A program made the position numbers and the translations under genes. A stretch of DNA of 64,000 nt from Palsa-1233 sp031367105 (GTDB taxonomy: Bacteria > Gemmatimonadota > Gemmatimonadetes > Gemmatimonadales > GWC2-71-9), in NCBI GenBank assembly GCA_031367105.1, contig JANLPG010000145.1, forward strand, positions 1-64,000, read 5' to 3'. Below are positions 18,691 to 27,624 of this stretch, one piece after another; the first letter of the stretch is position 1; each line of letters starts with the position of its first letter. A model generated the notes under the pieces. That model was not told the DNA's origin and ran no database searches. It saw nothing but the letters and a program-made list of their open reading frames with translations.

Positions 18691-19301
18691 TGCCGCACCT
18701 GCCGGCTCCGCCGCCAGATCAGGAAGGCGATCAGCAGCGCCGCGGCGATTGTAGCGAACGCCAGGCCGCGGTTGAGCCGGTCGAGGCTCCTCAGCAGCGT
18801 TTCGAGCTCCGCGCCAAAGGTCGACGCGAGGAAAACGATCCCGCCGTACCAGAGGGCCGACGCCAGCAACATCGGAACGCCCGCGCGGATTGGTCCGACG
18901 TGGATCAGCCCCGCGAACGGCGGGACGATCGCGCGGAAGCCGGGCAGCAGGCGACCGAGGAAGAGTCCGACAACTCCGAAGCGATCGTATTCGCGACGAA
19001 TGAACGCCATCCCGTCCTCCGGGAGGAACCGTCGCGCAAATTTCGAACGGAAAAGGGTCGGCGCGTGGCGGGCGGCCAGGAAGTACATCCCCATCGCCCC
19101 GCCAATGTTCGGAATGAGCGTAACGGCGAAGATTCCCCACGGCGTTGTCACGCCTTTATGCGCGAGGAAGGCACCGATGGCGACGGTGGCATCGGCCGGA
19201 AAGGGCGGGAAGATGTTTTCCAGGGCGGCGAGCACACCGACGACCGCGTAGACCGCGCCCGGCGGAAGCGTGGCCAACCAGTTCAGCAGACCTTCAATCA
19301 C
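18687..19301 (-). CDS. DedA-family membrane protein
   Basis: A 204-residue membrane protein of the DedA/VTT superfamily. It shows LENIFPPFPADATVAIGAFLAHKG near the N-terminus and the conserved FLGRLLPGFRAIVPPFAGLI amphipathic motif. These proteins flip or recycle undecaprenyl phosphate or phospholipids in several bacteria. The specific substrate here is unknown. The GTG start overlaps the ispF stop. Confidence 0.88.
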   Translation of the reverse strand: MIEGLLNWLATLPPGAVYAVVGVLAALENIFPPFPADATVAIGAFLAHKGVTTPWGIFAVTLIPNIGGAMGMYFLAARHAPTLFRSKFARRFLPEDGMAFIRREYDRFGVVGLFLGRLLPGFRAIVPPFAGLIHVGPIRAGVPMLLASALWYGGIVFLASTFGAELETLLRSLDRLNRGLAFATIAAALLIAFLIWRRSRQVRQ

Positions 19302-19798
19302 GGCAGGAGCGAGGGCCGGGTCGGTCTCGCCACGAGCGTCGCGACCGCCAGCACAGCAATCCCCTCGCCCCGACCCAGAAACCCCATGCCCTCGTTGGTC
19401 TTGGCCTTAATCGAAATGGCGCCGCTGCCGACGCCGAGGACCGCGGCAAGCCGATCCTCCATCGCCGGAATATGGGGAGCGAGTTTGGGGGCCTGGGCGA
19501 TGACGGTGACGTCGGCCTGATTCAGCACCCACCCCGCAGCCTGGACTCGAAGGTGGGCCTCCGCCAGCAGCAGCATCGAGTCGGCATCTTTCCACTGTGG
19601 ATCCGTGTCGGGAAAGAGCCGACCGATGTCACCCAGCGCCGCCGCACCCAGGATCGCGTCGGTGATCGCGTGGCCGATCGCATCAGCATCCGAGTGCCCG
19701 TGCAGGCCGAGGGTATGGGGCACCACGATACCCCCGAGTATGAGGCGGCGGCCTGCCGCAAATCGGTGGGAGTCGTAGCCGATGCCGACCCGGATCAC
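19298..19798 (-). CDS. ispF: 2-C-methyl-D-erythritol 2,4-cyclodiphosphate synthase
   Basis: Fifth enzyme of the methylerythritol-phosphate isoprenoid pathway. The 166-residue protein has the metal-binding GYDSHRFAAGR (Asp-x-His) and GLHGHSDADAIGHAITDA, and ends with the usual KAKTNEGMGFLGRGEGIAVLA. Isoprenoids feed menaquinone side chains, which fits its place beside mqnC. The GTG start overlaps the mqnC stop. Confidence 0.97.
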   Translation of the reverse strand: MIRVGIGYDSHRFAAGRRLILGGIVVPHTLGLHGHSDADAIGHAITDAILGAAALGDIGRLFPDTDPQWKDADSMLLLAEAHLRVQAAGWVLNQADVTVIAQAPKLAPHIPAMEDRLAAVLGVGSGAISIKAKTNEGMGFLGRGEGIAVLAVATLVARPTRPSLLP

Positions 19799-20856
19799 AC
19801 GACCGCCGCCAGCGACGCTTCGAGCATCGAGTAGTCCTGTCGCCGCCGCCGGGGGGTGAGGCCCGCATCACGGATCGCCCGTTCCATCTCGCCGATGGTG
19901 GCTCGGTGGGTGGTTCCCGCGGCAGAGACCACGTTCTCCTCCATCATCAACGAGCCGAAGTCGTTGGCGCCGAAACGCAGTGCCACCTGCCCCACCTTGA
20001 GTCCCATCGTCACCCAGGAAGACTGCAAATTCGGAACATTCTGGCAGACGATCCGCGCCATTGCGAGCGTGCGCAGGTAGGTCACGGCGTCGGTCTTTAC
20101 ATACTCGCTCATCGAGGTTCCGTCGGGCTGCAACGGCCAGCAGATGAAGGCGGTGAAGCCGCCAGTCCGCTCCTGCAGGTCGCGCACGCGGATGAGATGC
20201 TCGATCCGGTCGGCGTGGCTCTCGCCCAGCCCGTACATCATCGTGACCGAAGTCTTCATCCCCTGCCGATGCGCCTCTGCTTGCACGCCCAGCCATTCCT
20301 CGGTCTGGGCCTTCTTCTTGGCGACTCGCGCGCGGACCTCATCGACCAGTATCTCGCCACCACCACCCGGGATTGAGTCGAGGCCGGCCGCTCGGAGCTG
20401 GCGGATCACTTCGGGAACCGGCATCCGGAATCGCTCCGAGAAGAAGACCACTTCCGACGGCGAGAAGCCGTGGATATGGATGGGGTGATGCTCCTTGATG
20501 TAGCGCATCAGTTCGAGATACCACTCGAACGGGATGTACGGATTGTGCCCGCCTTGCAAGAGAATCTGGACGCCGCCAATGGCCTTGCACTCATCGATCT
20601 TGGCACCAATCTGCTCGAAGGAGAGGACATAGCCTTCGTGGTCCTTGGGCCGACGGTAGAAGGCGCAGAAGGCGCAATCGGCAACGCAGACATTCGTGTA
20701 GTTGATGTTCCGGTCGATGATGTACGTCACGACCGGATCCGGATGCAGTCGCCGGCGGACTGCGTCGGCTTGGGCGCCCAGCTCCAGGAGGGAGGCGTTC
20801 TCGTAGAGGTCAAGAAAGTGGCGGAACTCCGCACTGCTGCGATCCACGGTCGTCAT
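19795..20856 (-). CDS. mqnC: cyclic dehypoxanthinyl futalosine synthase (radical SAM)
   Basis: Cyclises dehypoxanthine futalosine in the futalosine route to menaquinone. The 353-residue radical SAM enzyme has the cluster motif VCVADCAFCAFYR (CX3CX2C), followed by LLQGGHNP and SPSEVVFF typical of MqnC. The C-terminus carries FGANDFGSLMMEENVVSAAG. The start MTTVDRSSAEF at 20856 gives a TGATG junction with mqnA. The much longer upstream frame lies inside mqnA and was rejected. Confidence 0.95.
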   Translation of the reverse strand: MTTVDRSSAEFRHFLDLYENASLLELGAQADAVRRRLHPDPVVTYIIDRNINYTNVCVADCAFCAFYRRPKDHEGYVLSFEQIGAKIDECKAIGGVQILLQGGHNPYIPFEWYLELMRYIKEHHPIHIHGFSPSEVVFFSERFRMPVPEVIRQLRAAGLDSIPGGGGEILVDEVRARVAKKKAQTEEWLGVQAEAHRQGMKTSVTMMYGLGESHADRIEHLIRVRDLQERTGGFTAFICWPLQPDGTSMSEYVKTDAVTYLRTLAMARIVCQNVPNLQSSWVTMGLKVGQVALRFGANDFGSLMMEENVVSAAGTTHRATIGEMERAIRDAGLTPRRRRQDYSMLEASLAAVV

Positions 20857-21677
20857 CAGGCCGCCGTCAGGAACGTGAGGGAACCGTCCGGAACCAGGCC
20901 GTCCTTGGCGAGTCGGCCGAAGAACTCCGTGAGTCCGGCAAGGTGTCGGTAGGAGAGATCGTAATCGAGATCGCCGAGATAGGCCCGGCAGGTGACGACC
21001 GGAATCCCCGTTCGCGCAGCGGCCTCCGTCGCCAGCAGGTCGAGATGGGCGACCCCCCAGCTTCGGGAGGCGAGCAAGGCGGCGTGAACGCCCAGGACGG
21101 CCTCCCGGTCGGCATCGCGCCGTGCGGCCCAGACCGCGAACACGAACGGCAACCCGGTCCATTCCTTCCAGGCCGCGCCGAGGTCTGCACACACCGGGTA
21201 GATCCCGCTCATCCGCAGGTGCAGTGCCGCGTCGCCGATCACCAGCACAGCGTCGTGCGGCAACGACTGCAGCATCGTCAGGTCGGACGACTCGGCACGT
21301 GCGGTCACGAAGTGCGGCCTGACTCCCCAGCAGTGGTGGCAGAGCAATTCGAGCAGCAATACCGAGGTGCGTGACGAGGCAGTACACAGGACGGTGCGGC
21401 CGTCGAGTTCAGACACGGGGCGCCGCGAGAACAGCGCGACGCTATGGACGGGACCGTCGCAGGAGATGGCCAGATTGGGAAGCAGGTGGTAGGAGGTCGC
21501 GTCGCGGGCATACTCCACGGCCGAGATCACGCTCAGGTCCAGTTCGCCCGCTGCGAGCAGGTCGTTCAGCTCCGCCGCGGTCGCCGAGACGACGATCGCT
21601 GGCCCGGGAACGAGACCGCGATCCATTGCGGCATACACCGGCGCCGCGTTGATCCACGGAATCCGTCCGAGCCTCAT
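20856..21677 (-). CDS. mqnA: chorismate dehydratase
   Basis: First step of the futalosine pathway, forming 3-enolpyruvylbenzoate from chorismate. The 273-residue protein has a periplasmic-binding-protein-like fold with the family start MRLGRIPWINAAPVYAAM, the SATAAELNDLLAAGELDLS region and LCTASSRTSVLLLELL. It overlaps both mqnE (ATGA) and mqnC (TGATG). MqnB and MqnD are not in the window. Confidence 0.95.
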   Translation of the reverse strand: MRLGRIPWINAAPVYAAMDRGLVPGPAIVVSATAAELNDLLAAGELDLSVISAVEYARDATSYHLLPNLAISCDGPVHSVALFSRRPVSELDGRTVLCTASSRTSVLLLELLCHHCWGVRPHFVTARAESSDLTMLQSLPHDAVLVIGDAALHLRMSGIYPVCADLGAAWKEWTGLPFVFAVWAARRDADREAVLGVHAALLASRSWGVAHLDLLATEAAARTGIPVVTCRAYLGDLDYDLSYRHLAGLTEFFGRLAKDGLVPDGSLTFLTAA

Positions 21678-22876
21678 GCGGCGTGAACCACCGGGAGCGC
21701 GCCCCGTAGCGCGCCGCCACTGGGGATGTCGAGTGCGCTGAAATCACTCCGGACGTCCTGGTAGAGTGAATCCCGTTCCACCGGGTGCTTGCCGGCGTCG
21801 CGGATCAGTGCAACCAGCCCCTCGTACGCGAGGTGCATCTCCGTCCGCGCCCCGGCTTCGTGGTAGACTCGTTCGTACACGACGGTTCCTTCGACATCAT
21901 CACAGCCGAAGGCGAGCGCGATCTGGGAGAGAAACGGCGTGACCATCGGCCAATGCGTCTTGACGTGGGGAATATTGTCGAGATACAGTCGGCCGACCGC
22001 GATGTTCTTCAGGTCCTCGAATCCGGTGGTGGCCGTACCCACACGACCAAGCTCCACACCGAGTTCATTGTTCTCCGTGTGATACGCCAGCGGAATGTAG
22101 GTCAGGAATCCACCCGTCTCGTCCTGGAGCTCGCGCAACATCGTGAGGTGTTCGATACGGTCGTCCGCCGTCTCGATATGGCCGTACAGCATCGTGCAGT
22201 TGCTGGGAATCCCGAGGCGGTGTGCCTCGCGGTGGACGCTGAGCCACTCGGCGCCAGTCAGTTTGCGTTCGGCGATCGTGGCGCGGACGGCAGTCGAAAA
22301 CACCTCTGCGCCACCGCCGGGCAACGACGTGAGCCCGGCCTGCTGGAGTGCGGCAAGTACCTCCGCAACCGACGACTTCTCGATTCGGGCGAGGTGGGCG
22401 ATCTCGACGGCGGTGAGCGCCTTGATATGGACGTTCGGATGGCGCTCTTTCAGCCCGCGAATCATATCGGTGTAGTAGCTGAGGCCCAGCTTCGGGTGCA
22501 GCCCACCGACGATATGGAATTCCCTGGTGGGCCCGCCGATTGCCTGCGCCGCCTCGTGATAGACTTCCTCGAGTGACCGCGTGTAGTGGCCTGCTTCCTT
22601 CGGCATCCGTGCGAACGAGCAGAAGGTGCAGGTGTTGCGAAGGATGCAGACGTTGGTCGGATTGATGTGCTGATTGGCCGAGAAATACACCCGCTCCCCG
22701 TTCTTGCGACGGTTGGCGACGTCAGCGAGCGTACCGAGACCAATCAGATCGTCGGTCGCATAGAGATGTCGCGCGTCGTCCGGGGTCAGGCGGCGGCCCG
22801 CATCGACCTTTTCTGCGATGGGGAACAGCGCCGGATCGCGGAGGCGGTGGCGGGGGACGGTCAGGGAGGATTCCAT
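21674..22876 (-). CDS. mqnE: aminofutalosine synthase (radical SAM)
   Basis: Joins 3-enolpyruvylbenzoate to S-adenosylmethionine to give aminofutalosine. The 400-residue protein has INPTNVC, GGLHPKLGLSYYTD, a C-terminal FGCDDVEGTVVYERVYHEAG and other MqnE/MqnC-family motifs. The cluster cysteines read C-ILRNT-C-TF-C, i.e. CX5CX2C, where CX3CX2C is usual. MqnE is the best assignment because mqnC is separately present and mqnA follows directly. The ATG at 22876 is 6 nt after a TAGATT that could be a -10, so initiation may be leaderless; no good -35 is seen. Confidence 0.92.
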   Translation of the reverse strand: MESSLTVPRHRLRDPALFPIAEKVDAGRRLTPDDARHLYATDDLIGLGTLADVANRRKNGERVYFSANQHINPTNVCILRNTCTFCSFARMPKEAGHYTRSLEEVYHEAAQAIGGPTREFHIVGGLHPKLGLSYYTDMIRGLKERHPNVHIKALTAVEIAHLARIEKSSVAEVLAALQQAGLTSLPGGGAEVFSTAVRATIAERKLTGAEWLSVHREAHRLGIPSNCTMLYGHIETADDRIEHLTMLRELQDETGGFLTYIPLAYHTENNELGVELGRVGTATTGFEDLKNIAVGRLYLDNIPHVKTHWPMVTPFLSQIALAFGCDDVEGTVVYERVYHEAGARTEMHLAYEGLVALIRDAGKHPVERDSLYQDVRSDFSALDIPSGGALRGALPVVHAA

Positions 22877-22973
22877 GGCCGAAATCTACGATACCCCGCC
22901 CCCGGATGCTGACTCAGGGGCTGCCGTTGGGCGAACGACCTCGGCCTGGGGCCCCCGGGGCGTTGGAGAAGTG

Positions 22974-25367
22974 CTATGCCGGAGCGTCGAGTGCCCGCCG
23001 CACCGCCTCGGCGAGTTCTGCCGGGGTAAATGGTTTGCCGAGGAAGGGGGCGCCGCCATACTCAGCGGCCACGAGTTCCTCGCTGTACCCCGACATCAGC
23101 AGCAGGCGGGTTTCAGGGCGCTGCTCCGAGATTCGGCGGGCGAGTTCACCACCTCCCATTCCGGGCATCACCATATCGGTCAACAGCAGGTGGACTGGGC
23201 CGCTATGGGCGCCGGCCAGCGCGATGACTTCATGGCCATCTCCTCCCGCCAGGACCACATATCCCAGGAGTGACAGTACCCGTTCAACCAGCTGGCGAAT
23301 CTGCGGTTCGTCTTCCGCGACCAGGATGGTCTCGGACCCGCGTGGCGCGCTCAGGCGTGCTGGAGCCGGAGCGACCGCGTCCGCCTGGCCGGCCGCAAAC
23401 GGAAGTGTGATCTGAAAGCTCGTCCATTCGCCGGGCTGGGAGGTCGCTTCGATCCGGCCACCGGCCTGCTCAATGATGCCGTAACAGGTGGCGAGGCCGA
23501 GTCCGGTTCCGTGACCTGGAGGCTTGGTCGTGAAGAACGGTTCGAAGAGATGTTCCAATACGTCGCTTGAGAGCCCTGTGCCCGTATCGCTCACCGTGAC
23601 AATGACCGAGGACGCTTCGACCGAGGTATGGAAATGCAGCGTGCCACCATCGGGCATTGCGTCCCGGGCGTTGACGGCCAGGTTGGTCAGCACCTGTTCG
23701 AACTGCGTCAGATCCATCAGGACCCGAGCTGGCGTCGGGGCAATCGTTGTCGCGATCGTGATGCGTTCGCCGACCAGGCGCCTGAGCAGACTGTTTGCCC
23801 CGACGATGACAGCGTTCGTATCGATCACCCGTGGCTGTACTATCTGCCGACGCGCAAATGCGAGCAGCTGCCGGGTGAGTGCGGCCGCGCGGTCGGCCGA
23901 CTTGATGATTTCGTCCACATCCCGCACGGCCACCGGATCGGCGCTGCACCGCTCGCGCAGCAACTGGGTGTAGCCTCCGATCGCGGTGATCAGGTTGTTG
24001 AAGTCGTGGGCGATTCCACCGGCGAGGCGACCCACGGATTCGAGCCGCGCAGCCTCGGCGAGTCGGCGCTCGAGTTGCTGCTGATCGTGGACGTCCCGGA
24101 CGATGAGGAGGATGCACTCGATGCCGTCGAAGTTCACCACCCGAGCCGACATCCGGCATTCCCGGAGCCTGCCATCCCCGGTCGGCAGCGCGACGGCATA
24201 CTCACTGAGACTGCGATCGCCGGCGAGTGCATCGAGCATCCGCTGGCGACCCTGGTCGCTGCTCCAGAGGCCCGCCTCGGTCGTCGTGCGACCCACCATC
24301 CTCTCCCGAGGGAGCCCCGTCATCGCGACGAGGATGTTGTTGACTTCGAGAATGGCACCATCGGAGAGGCGCGTCAGTGCGACGCCGTCTGGAATCAGGG
24401 CGAAGAGCCGCGCAAACTTTTCCTCGGCACTCTGACGCAGTTTCGCTTCCGCGTCCTCGCGCCGCCCGATCTGTCGGCTTCGGACAAGAAAAGCCGTCAG
24501 TGCGAGTAACCCCACGACGAACGTGATGCGTACCGCGAACGGCAGGATGGCTACCGTCCGGCGAGCGTCCCACCCGCCGGCAGGCATCGCATCGAGCGTC
24601 CACACTCGATCCGGCAGACGGACCGTGGTGCTGATCGGCACCCCCTGGCCACCAAAAACCTTCCGACCGGCGATGACGCGGCCATTGGCATCGCGGAGTC
24701 GGAACCAGAGATTGGATTCCTGGTCGATCCGTGCCTCGTGCAGCAATGGCGCCAGATCGAGGACAATTGCCGCGACCCCCAAGAGCGCTCCGTTCCGGTC
24801 ACGGAAGGCGAGTCGGCCGAGGAGCCCCTGCCCCCCCTGGAAGAGCTCGATGGGGCCGGATAAAACGACGCCTTGTGATCCGATCGCGGCGCGGAGATCG
24901 GCGCTGACCTCCGGTCGCGGATCGTTCAGGACGTCCCGGCCGAGCGCCGCTTCGTTGCCCGCGAGGGGGACCGTCTGTCGAATCTTGCCATCCACGAGGT
25001 ATTGAATGGTCCGGACCCCGGGCACCCCAGTCAGGATCCGTGCCGCGAATGCCTCAAAATCTGGAGCGAGCGTGGGGCGCCCCCAGTTGACCGTCAGGAA
25101 CGCCCCCACGCCGTGCAACAATGCCATCCGTCGGTTAATCGCCGACTCGAGTCCATTGGCTGTGGGGATGGCTTCCTGAAGGAGCTGTTGTCGCGAGACG
25201 ACCAGGGCGACATGACGGGAGTATCGTTCAATCCCGATCGCAACGAGGGCTGCGACCACAGCCACCATCGCCGCGACGTGGAGGGGGCGAAAGGTGAGCA
25301 CCCCCCGCCGGTCAGAACCGGAGGGGGGCGGTGTGTCCGTCGTCAGCGGTGGCGTGGCCAGGGTCAC
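22974..25367 (-). CDS. CHASE-domain hybrid sensor histidine kinase with receiver
   Basis: A 797-residue inner-membrane sensor. Domains in order: helix at 30-46; periplasmic CHASE domain at about 80-215 (GVPGVRTIQYLVDG, VVLSGPIELFQGGQG); second helix at about 271-295; PAS domain at 320-430; HisKA with the phospho-accepting His454 in AGGIAHDFNNLITAIGGY; HATPase with NLAVNARDAMPDGG and TGTGLSSDVLEHLFEPFFTTK; and a C-terminal receiver with its Asp in LLLTDMVMPGMGG. No DNA-binding output domain is present. The GTG start overlaps the fabF stop (GTGA), so it is probably co-expressed with fatty-acid synthesis genes. CHASE domains bind small extracellular ligands; the ligand here is unknown. Confidence 0.9.
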   Translation of the reverse strand: MTLATPPLTTDTPPPSGSDRRGVLTFRPLHVAAMVAVVAALVAIGIERYSRHVALVVSRQQLLQEAIPTANGLESAINRRMALLHGVGAFLTVNWGRPTLAPDFEAFAARILTGVPGVRTIQYLVDGKIRQTVPLAGNEAALGRDVLNDPRPEVSADLRAAIGSQGVVLSGPIELFQGGQGLLGRLAFRDRNGALLGVAAIVLDLAPLLHEARIDQESNLWFRLRDANGRVIAGRKVFGGQGVPISTTVRLPDRVWTLDAMPAGGWDARRTVAILPFAVRITFVVGLLALTAFLVRSRQIGRREDAEAKLRQSAEEKFARLFALIPDGVALTRLSDGAILEVNNILVAMTGLPRERMVGRTTTEAGLWSSDQGRQRMLDALAGDRSLSEYAVALPTGDGRLRECRMSARVVNFDGIECILLIVRDVHDQQQLERRLAEAARLESVGRLAGGIAHDFNNLITAIGGYTQLLRERCSADPVAVRDVDEIIKSADRAAALTRQLLAFARRQIVQPRVIDTNAVIVGANSLLRRLVGERITIATTIAPTPARVLMDLTQFEQVLTNLAVNARDAMPDGGTLHFHTSVEASSVIVTVSDTGTGLSSDVLEHLFEPFFTTKPPGHGTGLGLATCYGIIEQAGGRIEATSQPGEWTSFQITLPFAAGQADAVAPAPARLSAPRGSETILVAEDEPQIRQLVERVLSLLGYVVLAGGDGHEVIALAGAHSGPVHLLLTDMVMPGMGGGELARRISEQRPETRLLLMSGYSEELVAAEYGGAPFLGKPFTPAELAEAVRRALDAPA

Positions 25368-26599
25368 ATTGCCCGCACAGCCAGCGTTGCGTTATGACCC
25401 CCGAAACCGAACGAGTTGGAGAGCGCGACGCCAACGCGCGCGCTGCGCTTCACGTTCGGGGCGCAGTCGAGGTCACACGCCGGATCGGGGTCATCGTTGT
25501 TGATCGTCGGTGGAATCACGCCGTGACTCGCGACGAGGAGCGAGACGATCGCTTCAATCGCGCCCGCCGCGCCGAGGGCGTGCCCGGTCATCGACTTGGT
25601 CGAGCCGAACACGAGTTTCCTGGCGTGCTGCCCGAAGACACCTTTGACGGCGTTGGTTTCGGCGATGTCGCCTTGCGGTGTCGAGGTACCGTGGGCGTTG
25701 ATGTAATCCACGTCTTCGAGGGCGATTCCACCGCTCTCGAGGCAGTCGAGCATTGCCTGCTTTGCACCGTGCCCGTCTTCAGGTGGCGAGGTGATGTGAT
25801 AGGCATCGCCGCTCGCCGCATATCCGATCACTTCACCAAGCATCGTCGCACCGCGCGCCTTGGCGTGTTCGAACTCTTCCAGGACCAGCATCCCGGCGCC
25901 GTCGGCGAGCACAAACCCATCCCGCCCCCGATCGAACGGACGCGATGCCACCGCCGGGTCGTCGTTGCGGGTCGAGAGCGCCTTCATATTCGAGAACGCG
26001 GCCACCGTGAGGCCGGTAATCGCGGCCTCGCAGCCCCCAGTGAGCATTACATCCGCGATCCCGCCGCGAATCATCTGCCACGAGGTCCCGATTGCGTGGG
26101 CCCCGGAGGCGCAGGCCGACACAGTGGCGAAATTGGGGCCCCGCAGGTTATAACGGATCGAGGCGAGGCCGGCGGCGATGTCGGGGATGAACATTGGCAC
26201 GAAGAACGGTGACACCCGGTCGGGACCCTTGGTGAAAAAGGCTTCACAGTTGTCCTGATAGGTCTGCATTCCACCGATGCCGGCACCGATGATGGCACCC
26301 GCCCGCTTCGGATCGGCGATTTCGCCCGCACTCAGGCCGGCCTGGACCATCGCCTGATGGGCAGCGGCGAGGCCATACTGAGCAAACAGGTCGTAGCGGC
26401 GCGCCTCCTTCCGGTCGATGTACGGCGAGGGGTCGAAATTCTTGACCTCGCAGGCGAACTGCACCGAGAACCGTTCGGGGTCGAACTTCGTGATGCGGGC
26501 CGCGCCGGAGACACCGGCGAGCAGGTTCGCCCAGGACTCTTCCACGGTGAGCCCCACCGGGGTCACCAGGCCGAGACCAGTTACGACGACGCGGCGCAC
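25364..26599 (-). CDS. fabF: 3-oxoacyl-ACP synthase II
   Basis: Elongating ketoacyl-ACP synthase of type II fatty-acid synthesis, 411 residues. The catalytic triad is visible: Cys in TVSACASGAHAIG, His in NAHGTSTPQGD and His in KSMTGHALGAAGA. GTG 26599 lies 3 nt after acpP, with GGGAAG inside the acpP end as a plausible ribosome-binding site. Confidence 0.97.
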   Translation of the reverse strand: MRRVVVTGLGLVTPVGLTVEESWANLLAGVSGAARITKFDPERFSVQFACEVKNFDPSPYIDRKEARRYDLFAQYGLAAAHQAMVQAGLSAGEIADPKRAGAIIGAGIGGMQTYQDNCEAFFTKGPDRVSPFFVPMFIPDIAAGLASIRYNLRGPNFATVSACASGAHAIGTSWQMIRGGIADVMLTGGCEAAITGLTVAAFSNMKALSTRNDDPAVASRPFDRGRDGFVLADGAGMLVLEEFEHAKARGATMLGEVIGYAASGDAYHITSPPEDGHGAKQAMLDCLESGGIALEDVDYINAHGTSTPQGDIAETNAVKGVFGQHARKLVFGSTKSMTGHALGAAGAIEAIVSLLVASHGVIPPTINNDDPDPACDLDCAPNVKRSARVGVALSNSFGFGGHNATLAVRAM

Positions 26600-26602
26600 C
26601 GA

Positions 26603-26842
26603 CTACTTCCCGAGCTTCTCGTGGAGATACTTCAGTGCATCGCCGACCGTGCGAAGTTTCTCGGCCTCTTCGTCCGGGATGTCGATGTCGAATTCCTTTT
26701 CGAAGGCCATCACCAGCTCGACCGTGTCGAGAGAGTCGGCGCCCAGGTCCTCCATGAACGAGGCCTCGGGGGTGAGCTTCTCGCGCTCGACGCCAAGCTC
26801 CTCGACAATGATGTCCTTGACCTTCTCCTCTACGTCACTCAT
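26603..26842 (-). CDS. acpP: acyl carrier protein
   Basis: A 79-residue acidic carrier protein with the phosphopantetheine-accepting serine in LGADSLDTVELVMAFE. It carries growing acyl chains for FabD, FabH, FabG, FabF and PlsX, all encoded beside it. An AGGGG lies 7 nt before the ATG, in the 38-nt gap after fabG. Confidence 0.98.
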   Translation of the reverse strand: MSDVEEKVKDIIVEELGVEREKLTPEASFMEDLGADSLDTVELVMAFEKEFDIDIPDEEAEKLRTVGDALKYLHEKLGK

Positions 26843-26880
26843 CTGATGCCCCTGTTGCCTGGTGTGAAGTGATGACCCGC

Positions 26881-27624
26881 TCAGCCGATCATACCGCCGT
26901 CCACTACGATCACCTGCCCCGTCACATACCCGCCCAGGTCGGACGCGAGAAAAAGGACAGCCCCTGCAATGTCCCCTGGCACGCCGAGGCGCTTCAGCGG
27001 GATCGACTCCAATAACGCGGCCCGTGTCGCCTCGGGCAAGGCACCCGTCATATCGGTCTCGATGAAGCCGGGAGCGATGCAGTTCGCCAGGATCCCTCGG
27101 CCCGCATATTCCTTGGCAACCGACTTGGTCAAGCCAATAAGTCCGGCTTTGCTGGCGGCATAGTTGGCCTGCCCGGCATTGCCAGTAATCCCGACAATAC
27201 TGGTGATGTTGATAATGCGACCCTGGCGCCGCTTCATCATCCCCTTGATGACCGCCTGCGTCGCGACGAAGGCCCCCTTGAGGTTGGCCGCCAGCACTTC
27301 GTCCCAGTCCGATTCGGTCAGCCGGATCAGAAGATTGTCACGGGTCAGCCCGGCGTTGTTCACCAGAATGTCGATCGGGCCGAGGGCGGCTTCCGCCTCG
27401 GCGATCGCGGAGCGGATCGCGGCGGGATCGGTCACGTCGCAGGCGAAGCCACGCGCACCCTCCCCCAGCTGCGTCGCGACCCGCTCCGCGCCTTCCCGGC
27501 TGCGCCCCACGATAGCCACCTTCGCGCCCGCGCGGTGCAGAATTTCTGCGATGGCGCGCCCGATGCCCCGGGTGCTCCCGGTGATGAAGGCGGTTTTCCC
27601 GGTGAGGTCGATGGAGAGACTCAT
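26881..27624 (-). CDS. fabG: 3-oxoacyl-ACP reductase
   Basis: A 247-residue short-chain dehydrogenase. It has the NADPH motif ITGSTRGIGRAIAE, NNAGLTRDN, and the catalytic Ser-Tyr-Lys in NITSIVGITGNAGQANYAAS followed by K. The C-terminal VTGQVIVVDGGMIG is the family ending. The ATG at 27624 overlaps the fabD stop (ATGA). Confidence 0.96.
   Translation of the reverse strand: MSLSIDLTGKTAFITGSTRGIGRAIAEILHRAGAKVAIVGRSREGAERVATQLGEGARGFACDVTDPAAIRSAIAEAEAALGPIDILVNNAGLTRDNLLIRLTESDWDEVLAANLKGAFVATQAVIKGMMKRRQGRIINITSIVGITGNAGQANYAASKAGLIGLTKSVAKEYAGRGILANCIAPGFIETDMTGALPEATRAALLESIPLKRLGVPGDIAGAVLFLASDLGGYVTGQVIVVDGGMIG

Noticed and set aside
24831..24837. Run of seven C in the histidine kinase gene as a slippage site
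   Set aside because: Runs of this length are unremarkable at this GC content, and the surrounding region is not a surface-glycan gene.
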